Source: Tsuneonella flava
Lineage (GTDB): Bacteria > Pseudomonadota > Alphaproteobacteria > Sphingomonadales > Sphingomonadaceae
Reading direction: 5' to 3'
DNA: 64,000 nt
Assembly: GCF_002870965.1 (NCBI RefSeq)
Contig: NZ_PHSO01000004.1
Coordinates: 620,001-684,000, forward strand
Shown: piece after piece, positions 26,976 to 37,966 of the stretch
Position numbering within the stretch: the first letter of the stretch is position 1
Layout: each line of letters begins with the position of its first letter
Position numbers and translations under genes: made by a program
Notes under the pieces: model-generated
Told to the model about the DNA's origin: nothing
What the model saw: only the letters and a program-made list of their open reading frames with translations
The model's database searches: none

Positions 26976-29662
26976 CAGAATTGAGTTCCTACGTTGAAGG
27001 AGAACGTCTTGGTATCATCGCCATCGACCTTTCTCAGGACTTTGGCGAGGTCGATCCGCAGCGGACCGAAGGGGGAATTCCAGTTCACGCCGATACCGAT
27101 TGAAATGCGCGGGCTAGATGAATTGCCGAGGAAGACTTCGCGGAATGGCGAAATAGGCGACGTCATTTGAGCCGTATTGGGTGATCCATCAGGTGCCGTT
27201 GGACTGGTTACAGACGTCGTAGTTTTAGTGCCGTCAGTATTGGTCACAGTCTGGAGGTAAAGCTGATTGCCGTCAGAATCGCGCACCGGGAAGCTGCATC
27301 CATCGGGATAGCCACAGCTTTGCAACGCCGGGGTTCGCACACTCCAAAGCGCACCGATATCCATGAAGATCGAGGGGCGCAGGCCCATTTCCTTCATACC
27401 GCTGCCCAGCGGGATTTCCAACTCGGCCCGCCCGATGTAGTAGGCATTACCGCCCAGTGCATCATCGGACACCTTATCGCGATCGGTAACGACCGTCGTG
27501 CCCCCATTACCATCACTAATAATTGGCTGACGAAGCACACGTGGACCAATGCCCCGAATATCGAAACCGCGCATTTGAGGTTCGCCAAGGAAGAAACGGT
27601 CGGTCAGATTTACATCGTCTCCGTTCATTCCCTTGATTGCGCCACCTTCGGCAGAGAGCGAGAAAATAAAGCCACTGCCAAGAGGCCAGTAACGCGCCGC
27701 CTTACCACTAACACGAGCATAGTGGACCGAACCGCCTACCCCCGCATATTCACCAGTAAGCGATACACTGGTACCACGTGTGGGACGATAACCATTATCG
27801 AGGTTATTGTATCCCAACGTCAAGCCAACGATGGAGCTCGTACGCGTCCCTAGTGCTTCACAAAGATAACGGCCTGCCAGCAGCGGATCGCACTCGAACG
27901 CAGGCGGATTCTGCCGATCCGTAAAGAACCGATTCTTGTCCAGCGAAACGTCGTCATAATTGAAAGTATAACTACCAACCAGCGACATATATTCAGTCAG
28001 GGGAACACCAACCCGCAGCGAGGCCCCCGTTGTCGCCTGCTTAAAGGTCGTGTTACGATTACTACTAAGATAATTGAAGCTATTGTAGTCTTTTCTGTAA
28101 ATATTTATGCCAGTCGAAATATTGCGATCAAACACATAAGGTTCGGTAAAGCTCAGATTGACACTGCGTGAATACCTCGACCAGTTGACCCCGGCACCTA
28201 CCGTCTGACCGCGCCCGCGGAAGTTCCGCTGCTGGATCGAAGCGGCCAGGATAAAGCTCTCGATCGACGAGAAACCGGCTGACAACTGCAACTGTCCAGT
28301 CGGCTGTTCTTCAATGTTAGCTTCGAGCAGAATTTTGTCAGGAGCGCTTCCCTGCTTCTGGTCAATCTCGAAATTTTCCTGAAAATATCCGAGCGACTTA
28401 ATACGCGCAGCCGAGCGCTTGACCTGCAGCGAGTTGAACGCATCACCTTCCGCAACACGGAATTCGCGACGTACAACCTTGTCTTGGGTCAGAGTGTTGC
28501 CGTTGACATCGACCCGCTCAACATAAACACGCGGTGCTTCCTTGATGACGTACGTGACGTCCATCGTCAGGTCGTCTTTATTACGGCGGAATTCGGGATC
28601 TACCTGGGCAAACGCATAGCCGAAAGTGCCGGCCAGTTCAGAAAACTGATCGACCATATCTTCGACTTGTTTGGCGTTATACCAATCGCCAGCGTGCATC
28701 GGCAGTCGCTTGGTCATCGCTTCGCTATCAAAATCGCGCAATTGGCTTTCGACCTTCACATCGCCGAACTTGTAGCGTTTTCCTTCTTCCACCACGTAAG
28801 TGATGATGAAGTCTTTCTTGTCCGGGGTCAGCTCCGCAACAGCGGAAACCACGCGAAAATCTGCATACCCGTTGGTAAGATAGAACTGGCGCAATTTCTG
28901 TTGATCGAACGCCAGACGATCGGGATCGTAGCTGGTTTTGGAGCTAAAGAAACGCGTGAAGCGCGTCTGCTTCGTCAACATTTCGCTACGCAACTCTCCG
29001 TCGGAGAACGCTTCGTTGCCGATAATGTTGATCTGGCGAACTTTGGACTTCGGCCCTTCGTTGATCTCGAACACGACGTCGACGCGATTCTGGCTCAACT
29101 GCACCATTTTCGGTTCGACCGAAGCTGCGAAGCGTCCTTGCCGCTTATACAGTTCGATGATGCGGGCCACATCGGCACGCACTTTCGATCGTGTGAATAT
29201 CTGCCTCGGCGACAGTTTGATTTCCGGCAAAATCTTATCGTTCTTGATGCGTTTGTTGCCTTCAAGAATGATGCGGTTGATGACCGGGTTTTCCGTGATC
29301 TTGATAGTCACGATACCGTTATTGTTCTGAATGGAATAATCACTGAACAATTCGGTCGCGGCCAGATCCTTCAACGCCTGGTCGGCTGCTGCCGCTGAAT
29401 ATGGCTGCCCCACACGCAAACGAATATACGACAATATCGTATTGGGTTCGAGCCGTTCGGCCCCCACCACATTAATCTCCGTAATCGATTGCGTGGGCGC
29501 CGATTGATCAGCGGGGATCAAGGGGCCGTCCTGCGCCCCCACATCCTGTGCGTATGCCGCAGCGGGAATTCCGCCCAGCACCGTGCCACACATCAAAGCC
29601 AGCGCCAGCTTTCCAAAACCTGAGCCAACTCTTGAATCAGCCACTTCCCGTCCACTCATCAA
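26975..29662 (-). CDS. bamA: outer membrane protein assembly factor BamA
   Basis: 895 residues: signal peptide (hydrophobic core around 17-33, ending AAAYAQD), five POTRA domains (about 55-440) and a C-terminal Omp85 beta barrel that includes the conserved MRGFDIRG loop motif near residue 691 and ends in an aromatic (VGTQF). It folds and inserts beta-barrel proteins in the outer membrane. The first ATG pair at 29662/29659 is used; a shorter start is possible. Confidence 0.96.
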   Translation of the reverse strand: MMSGREVADSRVGSGFGKLALALMCGTVLGGIPAAAYAQDVGAQDGPLIPADQSAPTQSITEINVVGAERLEPNTILSYIRLRVGQPYSAAAADQALKDLAATELFSDYSIQNNNGIVTIKITENPVINRIILEGNKRIKNDKILPEIKLSPRQIFTRSKVRADVARIIELYKRQGRFAASVEPKMVQLSQNRVDVVFEINEGPKSKVRQINIIGNEAFSDGELRSEMLTKQTRFTRFFSSKTSYDPDRLAFDQQKLRQFYLTNGYADFRVVSAVAELTPDKKDFIITYVVEEGKRYKFGDVKVESQLRDFDSEAMTKRLPMHAGDWYNAKQVEDMVDQFSELAGTFGYAFAQVDPEFRRNKDDLTMDVTYVIKEAPRVYVERVDVNGNTLTQDKVVRREFRVAEGDAFNSLQVKRSAARIKSLGYFQENFEIDQKQGSAPDKILLEANIEEQPTGQLQLSAGFSSIESFILAASIQQRNFRGRGQTVGAGVNWSRYSRSVNLSFTEPYVFDRNISTGINIYRKDYNSFNYLSSNRNTTFKQATTGASLRVGVPLTEYMSLVGSYTFNYDDVSLDKNRFFTDRQNPPAFECDPLLAGRYLCEALGTRTSSIVGLTLGYNNLDNGYRPTRGTSVSLTGEYAGVGGSVHYARVSGKAARYWPLGSGFIFSLSAEGGAIKGMNGDDVNLTDRFFLGEPQMRGFDIRGIGPRVLRQPIISDGNGGTTVVTDRDKVSDDALGGNAYYIGRAELEIPLGSGMKEMGLRPSIFMDIGALWSVRTPALQSCGYPDGCSFPVRDSDGNQLYLQTVTNTDGTKTTTSVTSPTAPDGSPNTAQMTSPISPFREVFLGNSSSPRISIGIGVNWNSPFGPLRIDLAKVLRKVDGDDTKTFSFNVGTQF

Positions 29663-29828
29663 CGTGGAACTCCCGTCATAAAAATTGTGCGCGGCCAGTC
29701 CGCCCCCACTTCACCGAAATCTTGCGTCGGATGAACAGCGGAGTATCGCCGCCCTGTGCCCGATAGCGCGTTCTCGATCAAGCGAAGGAACAAGCCTATA
29801 CCCGCGCATACTCCAGCATGACCCGTTA

Positions 29829-30962
29829 CTAGCGTCCGAAAATCGGAAGCGAGATCAGATCGTTTATCGTCACGAACAGCATCAAGGCGAGCACCAGCGC
29901 CACACCGGCACGAAACGCGATTTCCTGTCCTCGGGCGTCCACTGGCTTCCGACGGACTGCTTCAACCGCGTAGAATGCCAGATGCCCTCCGTCGAGAGCA
30001 GGGATTGGCAACAGGTTGATGAATGCCAAATTAAGCGAGACGAATGCTACAAACGCCACAAACGCCTGCGGCCCAAGGCTCAGCTGCTCACCCGACCATT
30101 TAGCCATCTTCACCGGGCCGCCCAGTTCCTGGACAGAACGCTGACCACTAAAAATCTGGCCAATCCCAGTGACCATCATGCCAACCATACTGGCACTTTC
30201 TTTAACGGCGAGTCGGACAGCCACGAAAGGACCCGCCGGTCGGTAGGTCACCGGGCTGGAATAAATACCCAGACGACCAATCCGTGATTCATTGCCGAAC
30301 CGATCGGTGACGACCGTTTCCGCGATTGTGACAGGGATCCGCACCAGATCACCATCGCGCTGGACGCCCAGAACAATGTTCTCTCCGGGATGCATCATCA
30401 CTCGGTCAGTGATATCGCGAAATTGACTGACTGGGTCATCATCAATGCTGACAATCTTGTCACCCACACGCACACCGGCGGCCTGAGCCGCAGATTCCGG
30501 CGAGAACTGCTCAACCTTATTGGTCTGACCTGGATCCGCTTGCACCGGCTCCCCGACAACCATGAAAAAGCCGGCAAAGATCGCCAGTGCGACCAAGAGA
30601 TTAGTAATCGGCCCGGCCGCCACAATCAGTGCACGATGCCTCAACGGAGCAAGCTGAAATGCACCGTTCCGTTCATCGGGACTCACCGCGGACAATGTCC
30701 GGGCATCGGGAATACTCGCCGGACTCATATCCCCCTTGAATTGGACATATCCTCCGAGGGGTAATAATGACAGCCGCCAACGCGTTCCGCTTCGGTCAGT
30801 AAATCCCAATACCTCGCGACCAAAGCCAACGGAGAAAACTTCGGCTTTCACCTCAAGCCAGCGCGCCACCAGATAATGACCAAATTCATGAACCGTTACC
30901 AAGGGCCCCAACAGCAGCAGGAAGCCAACAATATAGAGCCAGAAAGGCGGGCTAGACATCAA
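29829..30962 (-). CDS. rseP: site-2 protease RseP (M50 metalloprotease)
   Basis: A 377-residue intramembrane zinc protease. HEFGH at residues 25-29 gives two ligands, and NLLPIPALDGGHL in the penultimate helix gives the third (Asp). A single PDZ domain (about 110-200) lies between the first two halves, where E. coli RseP has two. It cleaves anti-sigma factors such as RseA and clears signal peptides. It lies between dxr and bamA as usual. Confidence 0.95.
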   Translation of the reverse strand: MMSSPPFWLYIVGFLLLLGPLVTVHEFGHYLVARWLEVKAEVFSVGFGREVLGFTDRSGTRWRLSLLPLGGYVQFKGDMSPASIPDARTLSAVSPDERNGAFQLAPLRHRALIVAAGPITNLLVALAIFAGFFMVVGEPVQADPGQTNKVEQFSPESAAQAAGVRVGDKIVSIDDDPVSQFRDITDRVMMHPGENIVLGVQRDGDLVRIPVTIAETVVTDRFGNESRIGRLGIYSSPVTYRPAGPFVAVRLAVKESASMVGMMVTGIGQIFSGQRSVQELGGPVKMAKWSGEQLSLGPQAFVAFVAFVSLNLAFINLLPIPALDGGHLAFYAVEAVRRKPVDARGQEIAFRAGVALVLALMLFVTINDLISLPIFGR

Positions 30963-30963
30963 T

Positions 30964-32118
30964 TCAGACGTGCTCCATCAATTCGTTCGCCCATACCCGC
31001 GCATTGGCATCGATCTCCAGTACTTCTTCCAGAGACGTCGGCCCGCGAGGTATCGAACGCTGCAAGGTTCTTTCAACTACTACGGTAATGTGGCTGAACG
31101 CAATCTTGCCAGCAAGGAAAGCCGCAACTGCTGCCTCATTCGCAGCATTGAGAACGGCGGGCGCGGCACCACCCGATTGCGCCGCTTCGCGCGCCAGCCT
31201 TGTCGCCGGAAAACGCTCTTCGTCCGGGGCAAAAAAACTCAATTCCCCAATCGCCGCCAAATCGAGCGATGCCATCGGCGTTTCCATCCGCTCTGGCCAG
31301 GCAAGGCAATTGGCGATCGGTACACGCATATCGCTTGGCCCAAGCTGCGCGAGCGTTGACCCATCGCGATACTCCACCATCGAATGGACCACGCTTTGCG
31401 GATGCACTAAAATGCGGAGTTGATCGAGTTCGACCGGGAACAGATGATATGCCTCGATGAATTCAAGGCCCTTATTCATCATCGTGGCCGAATCGATGGT
31501 GATCTTAGCGCCCATGTCCCAATTGGGATGGCGAAGGGCCTGTTCGCGCGTGGCGGTGGCCAGTTGATCCTGGCTCCATGCGCGGAAAGGACCGCCACTC
31601 GCAGTCAATGTAATCGATCGGATATCGACAAAACGATTTCCAGAAAGACACTGAAAAATAGCGTTGTGCTCGCTGTCGGTCGGCAAAACGGTCGCCTTGT
31701 GCCTCTCAACCGCGCTCATGAGAATGTCGCCTGCGGAAACCAATGCCTCCTTATTGGCCAGCGCAATTGTTCCACCGCGCGCAACAGCCGCCATTACCGG
31801 CGCCAACCCGGCACATCCGACAATCGCTGCCACAGTCATATCGACAGGTCGCGCAGAAGCCTCACACAATGCCGCCGCGCCGCCCGCGGTTGCGATACCA
31901 GTTCCAGAAAGCGCTTCACGCAATTGCGGCAGATGGCGCTCATCAGCAACGACCGCGATATCCGCATCAAATTCACGCGCCAGCGCAGCAAGCTCGGCAA
32001 CGCGGCTGTTGGCAGTCAGCGCCACAACCTTCCACGCACCGCGATTTCGCCGAAGCAGATCCAGCGTCGAAGCTCCGATTGATCCCGTTGCTCCCAGAAT
32101 CGAAATCGAACGAGTCAC
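30964..32118 (-). CDS. dxr: 1-deoxy-D-xylulose-5-phosphate reductoisomerase
   Basis: 384 residues of the MEP isoprenoid pathway. The N-terminal NADPH motif GATGSIGASTLDLL is at about 9-22, followed by the LANKEALVSAG motif and the flexible loop TASGGPFR. It overlaps cdsA by four bases and is one base from rseP, so the three are probably translated from one message. Confidence 0.96.
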   Translation of the reverse strand: MTRSISILGATGSIGASTLDLLRRNRGAWKVVALTANSRVAELAALAREFDADIAVVADERHLPQLREALSGTGIATAGGAAALCEASARPVDMTVAAIVGCAGLAPVMAAVARGGTIALANKEALVSAGDILMSAVERHKATVLPTDSEHNAIFQCLSGNRFVDIRSITLTASGGPFRAWSQDQLATATREQALRHPNWDMGAKITIDSATMMNKGLEFIEAYHLFPVELDQLRILVHPQSVVHSMVEYRDGSTLAQLGPSDMRVPIANCLAWPERMETPMASLDLAAIGELSFFAPDEERFPATRLAREAAQSGGAAPAVLNAANEAAVAAFLAGKIAFSHITVVVERTLQRSIPRGPTSLEEVLEIDANARVWANELMEHV

Positions 32119-32837
32119 AGGAGATTCCGGGTGAGCGTCAACACGAAGAATACAGCAATCAATCCGTCGACTCGATCTAACACGCCGCCATGACCGGGTA
32201 TAAGGCGCCCGGAATCCTTCAGCCCTGCGCGACGTTTCATCCAGCTTTCAAAAAAATCGCCGGCTTGGGCAAGTACAGCGACAACTGTGCCGAGAATCAG
32301 TGCGCCGACCACGCTTTTCCATCCGAAGACTCCCTCATTACTCACGAAATAGGAATCGGCCCAGTTATAGCCGACGACCAGATAGACAATCGACGCCCCC
32401 AATATTCCACCTGCCAGACCTGCCCATGTTTTTGATGGACTGATCCGCGGCGCTATTTTCGGGCCGCCAAGCGCCCGGCCCATGAAATAGGCCCCGACAT
32501 CAACTGCGATAATCGGCACGATAAAGCCTGCAGCAAAGAAGATCGGCAGATAGAGGGCCCGAAGCTGCACCATGCCTAGTGCGGCCACGCCAATGTAAAT
32601 CACACCGAAGAACACCCACAGCACTTCACTTGCAGGCGACCGACCGGCCCCTTTTACCAGACCATTCCACTCCCACAACGCAGCCAGCGCAACCAATGCG
32701 ACGAACGCCAGCCAGACCCAGCTCCCCAGCATCAGGGCAATCCCGGCAATGACGACCATCACTATGGCTGAAACGACCCGCGCCCCGAGGTCGGCGTTTT
32801 TTGCCTGTGAGCCGACATTCGCTTCACCGTCCGCCAT
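32115..32837 (-). CDS. cdsA: phosphatidate cytidylyltransferase
   Basis: A 240-residue membrane enzyme making CDP-diacylglycerol. The ATG at 32837 is preceded by GGGAGGGAG, so it is preferred over an upstream codon; it lies inside the end of uppS. The C-terminal family signature (SPSKTWAGLAGG near 160 and the closing HGGVLDRVDGL) is intact. Confidence 0.92.
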   Translation of the reverse strand: MADGEANVGSQAKNADLGARVVSAIVMVVIAGIALMLGSWVWLAFVALVALAALWEWNGLVKGAGRSPASEVLWVFFGVIYIGVAALGMVQLRALYLPIFFAAGFIVPIIAVDVGAYFMGRALGGPKIAPRISPSKTWAGLAGGILGASIVYLVVGYNWADSYFVSNEGVFGWKSVVGALILGTVVAVLAQAGDFFESWMKRRAGLKDSGRLIPGHGGVLDRVDGLIAVFFVLTLTRNLL

Positions 32838-33510
32838 ATCGACGCTCCCTCCCGGCAAATTCGTCGAGCGCATGCTGCAAGTCCTGCGGAGTAAAGTCCG
32901 GCCAAAGAGTATCGACGAACATCATTTCAGCATACGCCGACTGCCATAACAGGAAGTTAGAGAGGCGGACCTCTCCGCTCGTCCGGATAAGCAGATCGAG
33001 CGGAGGGAGTTGAGCGGTATCGAGATGGGCTGCGATACTCTCGGTCGTAATTTCACCCTCGTCCGCTGCCGATGCTGCCGCACGAGCAATTTCCTGTTGC
33101 GACCCATAATTGAGCGCCACTGCCAATGTGCGCGATCCGTTCGCAGTCCGCGCCAACGCATCTTCCAGCATTTCGACGATGTCGGGCGCCAGACTGCGCC
33201 AGTCACCGATAATATGCAGCCTGACATCGTTGGCGAGAAATTCGGGCAGGTCCGATCTGACGAACTTTCGCATCAGGTTCATCAAATCACCGACCTCTTC
33301 TTCAGGTCGTTTCCAGTTTTCGGAACTGAAAGCATACAGCGTCAGACACTCGATCGAAGTGTCTTTGAGCGAGCGCACCAGCTTGCGAACCGCTTCCACG
33401 CCGCGCTGGTGCCCGATGGCGCGCGGCAGATGCCGACGTTTTGCCCAGCGCCCATTACCATCCATAATGATGGCGACGTGGCGCGCTTCGGGTTTCTGGT
33501 CGGTGGTCAT
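32824..33510 (-). CDS. uppS: undecaprenyl diphosphate synthase
   Basis: A 228-residue cis-prenyltransferase that makes the C55 carrier lipid for peptidoglycan and O-antigen. The catalytic Asp17 in IIMDGNGRWAKRR and the RTSGEVRLSNFLLWQ motif are present. A TTG 21 bases upstream would also be in frame; the ATG at 33510 is chosen because the conserved core begins shortly after it. Confidence 0.95.
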   Translation of the reverse strand: MTTDQKPEARHVAIIMDGNGRWAKRRHLPRAIGHQRGVEAVRKLVRSLKDTSIECLTLYAFSSENWKRPEEEVGDLMNLMRKFVRSDLPEFLANDVRLHIIGDWRSLAPDIVEMLEDALARTANGSRTLAVALNYGSQQEIARAAASAADEGEITTESIAAHLDTAQLPPLDLLIRTSGEVRLSNFLLWQSAYAEMMFVDTLWPDFTPQDLQHALDEFAGRERRYGGR

Positions 33511-33531
33511 TGGGTGAAGATCATGCCGCAA

Positions 33532-34089
33532 TCACTGCGTCATGATCTCCTTTTCCTTGTTAGCGGCCGCCGCATCGGTCTCAGCAACATATTTGTCAGT
33601 CAGCTTCTGAACTTCTTCTTCAGCCCGCTTGCGCTCGTCCTCAGAGATTTCCTTTTTCTTTTCGTCATCTTTGAGCGCTTCCATGCCATCGCGCCGAACG
33701 TTGCGAATCGCAACTTTGGCTTTTTCGGCATATTGCCCCGCCAGCTTGGCAAGATCGCGGCGACGCTCTTCCGTCAGATCGGGAATCGGCAGTCGAATAG
33801 TTTGCCCATCGATCATCGGGTTCAGCCCAAGGTTGGCATGGGCAATGCCCTTCTCAACCGCGGTCAGGTTTGACCTGTCCCACACCTGCACGCTTAACAT
33901 CCGTGGTTCAGGTGCAGACACCGTCGCAACCTGATTGAGCGGCATCATCGCGCCGTACACTTCGCACACCACAGGATCGAGCAGTGCCACGTTGGCGCGC
34001 CCGGTCCGCAGGCCCGACAGATCGCTTTTCAATGATTCCACCGCGCCGTTCATACGGCGCTCGATATCGGCTTTATCGTACTTGGCCAT
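33532..34089 (-). CDS. frr: ribosome recycling factor
   Basis: A 185-residue RRF, exactly the canonical length from the ATG at 34089. The [10 protein letters not shown] motif (about 23-32) and the long three-helix-bundle heptads of domain I are evident. It splits post-termination ribosomes with EF-G. It lies two bases after pyrH, as in most proteobacteria. Confidence 0.97.
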   Translation of the reverse strand: MAKYDKADIERRMNGAVESLKSDLSGLRTGRANVALLDPVVCEVYGAMMPLNQVATVSAPEPRMLSVQVWDRSNLTAVEKGIAHANLGLNPMIDGQTIRLPIPDLTEERRRDLAKLAGQYAEKAKVAIRNVRRDGMEALKDDEKKKEISEDERKRAEEEVQKLTDKYVAETDAAAANKEKEIMTQ

Positions 34090-34091
34090 TG

Positions 34092-34814
34092 TCAGGCTTC
34101 CTCTTGCACTATCGTCTGAACGCCCTTGCCTTGCAGCACTCGCGCAAGGTTGCCTTTCTCGCGGATCGAAAACACCACGATCGGGATGCCATTGTCGCGG
34201 CACAAAGCAACTGCGGACGCGTCCATAACTTTAAGATTATCTGCCAGCACCTTGCTATAACCGACAGTTTCAAAACGCTTTGCTTCGGGATCTTTCTTGG
34301 GATCGCAATTATAGACCCCATCGACACTGGTGCCCTTCAGCAATGCATCGCAACGCATTTCTGCCGCGCGGAGTGCCGCACCGGAATCGGTGGTGAAATA
34401 TGGCGCGCCGACACCGGCAGCAAATATAACCACACGCCCTTTTTCGAGGTGACGTTCAGCCCGACGACGGATCACTGGCTCGCAAACCTGATCCATCTGG
34501 ATCGCCGACTGTACGCGAGTGGGTACACCAAGCTGCTCCAAGGCGCTCTGCATGGCGAGCGCATTCATCACCGTTGCAAGCATGCCCATATAATCTGCTT
34601 GCGCGCGATCCATACCCTGTGCAGCCCCAGCCATTCCGCGAAAAATATTACCGCCACCGATAACAAGGCAGATTTCCAGACCGGTTTCCTTCGCCGCCTT
34701 CACTTCTTTCGCCAACTCACTGACGAACGAAGGATCGATCCCAAATTGCTGATCGCCCATCAGCACCTCACCCGAAAGTTTGAGGAGGACGCGCTTGATC
34801 TTGGGAAGAGGCAT
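34092..34814 (-). CDS. pyrH: uridylate (UMP) kinase
   Basis: A 240-residue hexameric UMP kinase of the amino-acid kinase fold. The glycine-rich GGGNIFRG motif (about 53-60) and the [17 protein letters not shown] block near 124-140 are present. It converts UMP to UDP and is typically allosterically controlled by GTP and UTP. Confidence 0.97.
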   Translation of the reverse strand: MPLPKIKRVLLKLSGEVLMGDQQFGIDPSFVSELAKEVKAAKETGLEICLVIGGGNIFRGMAGAAQGMDRAQADYMGMLATVMNALAMQSALEQLGVPTRVQSAIQMDQVCEPVIRRRAERHLEKGRVVIFAAGVGAPYFTTDSGAALRAAEMRCDALLKGTSVDGVYNCDPKKDPEAKRFETVGYSKVLADNLKVMDASAVALCRDNGIPIVVFSIREKGNLARVLQGKGVQTIVQEEA

Positions 34815-34912
34815 GGAAGCAGAGTCTCGCGAATGATCGGGTAAACGGTGCGTCCTTATAGGCCAGCACCTTCTTGCGGCAAGGGAGAAGGCTTCAAACC
34901 AAGCTCAAATGC

Positions 34913-34946
34913 AAAGGCCGCCCAATCCAGAAGAATCGAGCGGCCC
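34913..34946 (-). terminator. possible terminator between tsf and pyrH
   Basis: GGCCGC (34916-34921) pairs with GCGGCC (34940-34945). On the minus strand the stem is followed by TTTGCATTTG, a poor T-tract. It lies about 25 bases after the tsf stop and may partially separate rpsB-tsf from pyrH-frr. Confidence 0.45.
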
Positions 34947-34967
34947 ACACATTATATCTTGAAAGGG

Positions 34968-35894
34968 TCAGCCAGCGACTGCGGCAGCCACTTCGGCGGC
35001 GAAATCGCTTTCTTCCTTTTCGATACCTTCTCCGAGCTGGAAGCGGACATAATCCTTGAGCACGATCGCGCTGCCGGCATCCTTGCCCGCTTTGGCAATG
35101 ACATCGGCGATCGCGGTCTTGTTATCCATTACGAAGATCTGGCTGAGAAGAGCGTTCTCCTTAGCGAACTTCTTAATCGCACCGTCGACCATCTTTTCCT
35201 GCACTTCGGCAGGCTTGCCGCTTTCGGCAGCTTTTTCAGCAGCGATCTTGCGTTCGCGCTCGATCACTTCGGCGTCGAGGCCATCAGCATCGAGAGCCTG
35301 CGGGAAAGCGGCCGCAATGTGCATCGCAAGCTGCTTGCCGAGCGGTTCGAGAACATCGGCGGGCGCTTCGCTTTCCAGAGCGACCAGAACACCGATCTTG
35401 CCAAGCCCTTCACCGGCGGCATTGTGCATGTAAGGCACGATCACGCCGTTGGTGACGGAAACCGACTTCATGCGACGAACCTGCTGGTTTTCACCGATGG
35501 TCGCCACATTGTCAGTCAGCTTTTCAGCGACTGTGCCACCGTCAGGGTAAGCGGCAGCCTTCAGCGCTTCGACATCGTCGCTGGCCTGTTCCAGAGCGAC
35601 CTGAGTAGTCTTACGCACGAAGTCCTGGAACTTGTCGTTCTTGGCGACGAAGTCGGTTTCCGAGTTGACTTCGACGGCAACACCCTTGGTGCCTTCGACC
35701 GCCACGCCGACGAGACCTTCCGCAGCGGTGCGGCTCGATTTCTTGGCAGCGGTTGCAAGACCCTTGGCGCGCAGTGCGTCGACAGCAGCTTCGATGTCGC
35801 CATTGGCTTCTTCGAGAGCCTTTTTGGCATCCATCATGCCCGCGCCGGTCTTTTCGCGCAGGGCTTTCACGTCAGCGGCAGTGAATGCAGCCAT
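34968..35894 (-). CDS. tsf: translation elongation factor Ts
   Basis: A 308-residue EF-Ts with the UBA-like start ([19 protein letters not shown], about 9-27) and TDFVAKND near 81-88, the contact with EF-Tu. The ATG at 35894 is preceded by AAGGAA at six bases; the upstream TTG is not used. Confidence 0.97.
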   Translation of the reverse strand: MAAFTAADVKALREKTGAGMMDAKKALEEANGDIEAAVDALRAKGLATAAKKSSRTAAEGLVGVAVEGTKGVAVEVNSETDFVAKNDKFQDFVRKTTQVALEQASDDVEALKAAAYPDGGTVAEKLTDNVATIGENQQVRRMKSVSVTNGVIVPYMHNAAGEGLGKIGVLVALESEAPADVLEPLGKQLAMHIAAAFPQALDADGLDAEVIERERKIAAEKAAESGKPAEVQEKMVDGAIKKFAKENALLSQIFVMDNKTAIADVIAKAGKDAGSAIVLKDYVRFQLGEGIEKEESDFAAEVAAAVAG

Positions 35895-35985
35895 GTTCAA
35901 TTCCTTCTTTGCAAATCAAAAGCGAGCACCGGGCCGAACCATTTCGATCCGCCCGGCGCCTCGATTCCGCGATAGGAAGCGCGTG

Positions 35986-36741
35986 TTACGCTTCTGCGGC
36001 GGCTTCTGCCGGCGGCGTATCCATCGCACCGAAATCGGCACCCGAGTCGGTCACGGCCGCACCTTTGCCTGCAGTTGCTGCTTCAGCAAAAGCATCGCAA
36101 TACAGGCGCACAGCGCGACTTGCATCGTCGTTGCCCGGAACAGGGAACGCGATACCCGACGGATCGACGTTGGTGTCGAGCACGGCAATCACCGGGATGC
36201 CGAGTACGCCGGCTTCCTTGATCGCGAGATCTTCCTTGTTCGCATCAATCACGATCATGACATCGGGAATGCCGCCCATGTCACGAATGCCGCCAAGCGA
36301 CATTTCCAGCTTGTCCCGCTCACGGGTGAGCTGAAGAACTTCTTTCTTGGTGAAGCCGCTCGTATCGCCCGAAAGCTGCTCTTCAAGAGTCTTGAGGCGC
36401 TTGATCGACTGCGAAATCGTCTTCCAGTTGGTGAGCATGCCGCCCAGCCAGCGGTGATTCACGAAATGCTGGCCACTGGCGCGAGCTGCGTGCGCGATCG
36501 GTTCCTGAGCCTGACGCTTGGTGCCGACAAACAGGACCTTGCCGCCCGAACGAACAGTGTCCTGCACGAAGTCGAGTGCACGCGCCATGAGCGGCACGGT
36601 CTGCGACAGGTCGATAATGTGAACGCCGTTCCGCGCGCCGAAAATATACGGCTTCATGCGCGGGTTCCAGCGGTGGGTCTGGTGGCCGAAGTGTGCGCCG
36701 GCCTCAATCAGTTGCTGCATGGTGACGGTAGGAGCCGCCAT
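35986..36741 (-). CDS. rpsB: 30S ribosomal protein S2
   Basis: A 251-residue S2 with the [15 protein letters not shown] block (about 13-27), followed by GTKRQA and [11 protein letters not shown]. Two ATGs are close; MAAPTVTM at 36741 has the better spacing from GGAAAGGAA. First gene of the rpsB-tsf-pyrH-frr translation cluster; the start of the transcript lies in the following 319-base intergenic stretch. Confidence 0.97.
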   Translation of the reverse strand: MAAPTVTMQQLIEAGAHFGHQTHRWNPRMKPYIFGARNGVHIIDLSQTVPLMARALDFVQDTVRSGGKVLFVGTKRQAQEPIAHAARASGQHFVNHRWLGGMLTNWKTISQSIKRLKTLEEQLSGDTSGFTKKEVLQLTRERDKLEMSLGGIRDMGGIPDVMIVIDANKEDLAIKEAGVLGIPVIAVLDTNVDPSGIAFPVPGNDDASRAVRLYCDAFAEAATAGKGAAVTDSGADFGAMDTPPAEAAAEA

Positions 36742-37060
36742 GGTCATTTCCTTTCCGGTTGTGCCTCTGGAAAGCTGGAACCTGTGCGGAGAGCCCGCTG
36801 CAGGCACCGGTATGTGCGCCTTCCATGTGGATTTGCCCCCAACCTGCCCGACCACGAATACGGTCGAACTGCCGGAAGACCGCGCGCCCTTACCGCTATG
36901 TTATACGAAAATCCAGCCCTCTTCGCATCCTGCACAAATGCCGCTGCCGGAGCAGCGTTCGAGCACGCACGGTCATGAACGGTTCATCGACATAAATGCA
37001 CATCTCATCGCATGATGAGGCAGGATCAGTGGTCGCGCGCACCATAGCAGGGAGAATTAA
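36742..37060. other. intergenic region between divergent rpsB and SIMPL gene
   Basis: 319 bases without a plausible gene. It must hold the promoter of the rpsB cluster (minus) and that of the SIMPL gene (plus). The only structure I see is a short hairpin, CTCATC/GATGAG (37004-37009 and 37014-37019), about 40 bases upstream of the SIMPL start. I cannot identify -35/-10 boxes with confidence. Confidence 0.5.
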
Positions 37061-37831
37061 ATGGCTACTTCGAATGGGTTCCTCTCGGCAATCGCCAACA
37101 ACAACCGGATCGCATTGCTCTGCGCCAGCGTGGTGCTGGCAGGCGGTATAACCATCGGCTCGGTATCGCTAGCGAACGGGATGGTGGCAATGAAGCGCGC
37201 CGATCGGGAGGTCACCGTCCGCGGTGTTGCTCAACGTAACGTAACCGCCAACCGCGCATCGTGGTCGGTCAATTATTCCGAGGCAGCTTACGATCTGTCG
37301 GAGGCTCTTTCCGCCGTCGACCGGGATTCCGTGACTATTCGCAAATATCTGGCGAAGCAGGGATTCGAGGATGCGATGACCAAACCGAGCAGCGCCAATA
37401 TCTCTGTCACGGACGAATATCGTGACGGGAAATATACGGGTCGAAAGGTATATACGGTTCGCCGTACAATTTCCTTCACCACGTCAAAGGTGGCACAAGT
37501 TCAGGCGGTGCAGGCGAACAAGGACGAACTGGCTCAGGGCGGGCTGGTAGTGGATGACGTAAACGCCAGCTATGAATATACCGAGCTCGACAAGGTTAAG
37601 CCCGAAATGATCGCAGAGGCGACCAAGGATGCCCGTCGCGCAGCCGAGAAATTCGCCAACGATTCGGGATCGTCGGTTGGTGGCATCAAGAGCGCCACGC
37701 AGGGATATTTCTCCGTTTCGAGCAGGGAAGCTCCCAGCGGAGACGAAGAATATGGCAGTTCCGGCCAGACCGCGAGCAGCCCGGATCAGCGAGTTCGGGT
37801 CGTAACGACTATCGACTACTATCTCGACTAG
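37061..37831 (+). CDS. SIMPL-domain (DUF541) periplasmic protein
   Basis: 256 residues: an N-terminal signal/anchor helix (about 15-40) and a SIMPL domain from REVTVRGVAQRNVTAN onward. The ribosome site GGGAG is seven bases before the ATG. SIMPL proteins are periplasmic or cell-surface beta/alpha proteins with unclear roles in oxidative stress or membrane contacts. A second, unrelated-looking SIMPL gene lies at 61.5 kb. Confidence 0.85.
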   Translation: MATSNGFLSAIANNNRIALLCASVVLAGGITIGSVSLANGMVAMKRADREVTVRGVAQRNVTANRASWSVNYSEAAYDLSEALSAVDRDSVTIRKYLAKQGFEDAMTKPSSANISVTDEYRDGKYTGRKVYTVRRTISFTTSKVAQVQAVQANKDELAQGGLVVDDVNASYEYTELDKVKPEMIAEATKDARRAAEKFANDSGSSVGGIKSATQGYFSVSSREAPSGDEEYGSSGQTASSPDQRVRVVTTIDYYLD

Positions 37832-37966
37832 CCCCCAACGATCTCTATTTGCGTGATTTTTCTGAGCGCGGCGAGAGAGAGACCTCTCGCCGCGCATTCA
37901 CTGTATCGTAAAAAAATGAACGCCTGTCGCTCAAATCGCTTGACGACTGGAACAAAACAGGAACAT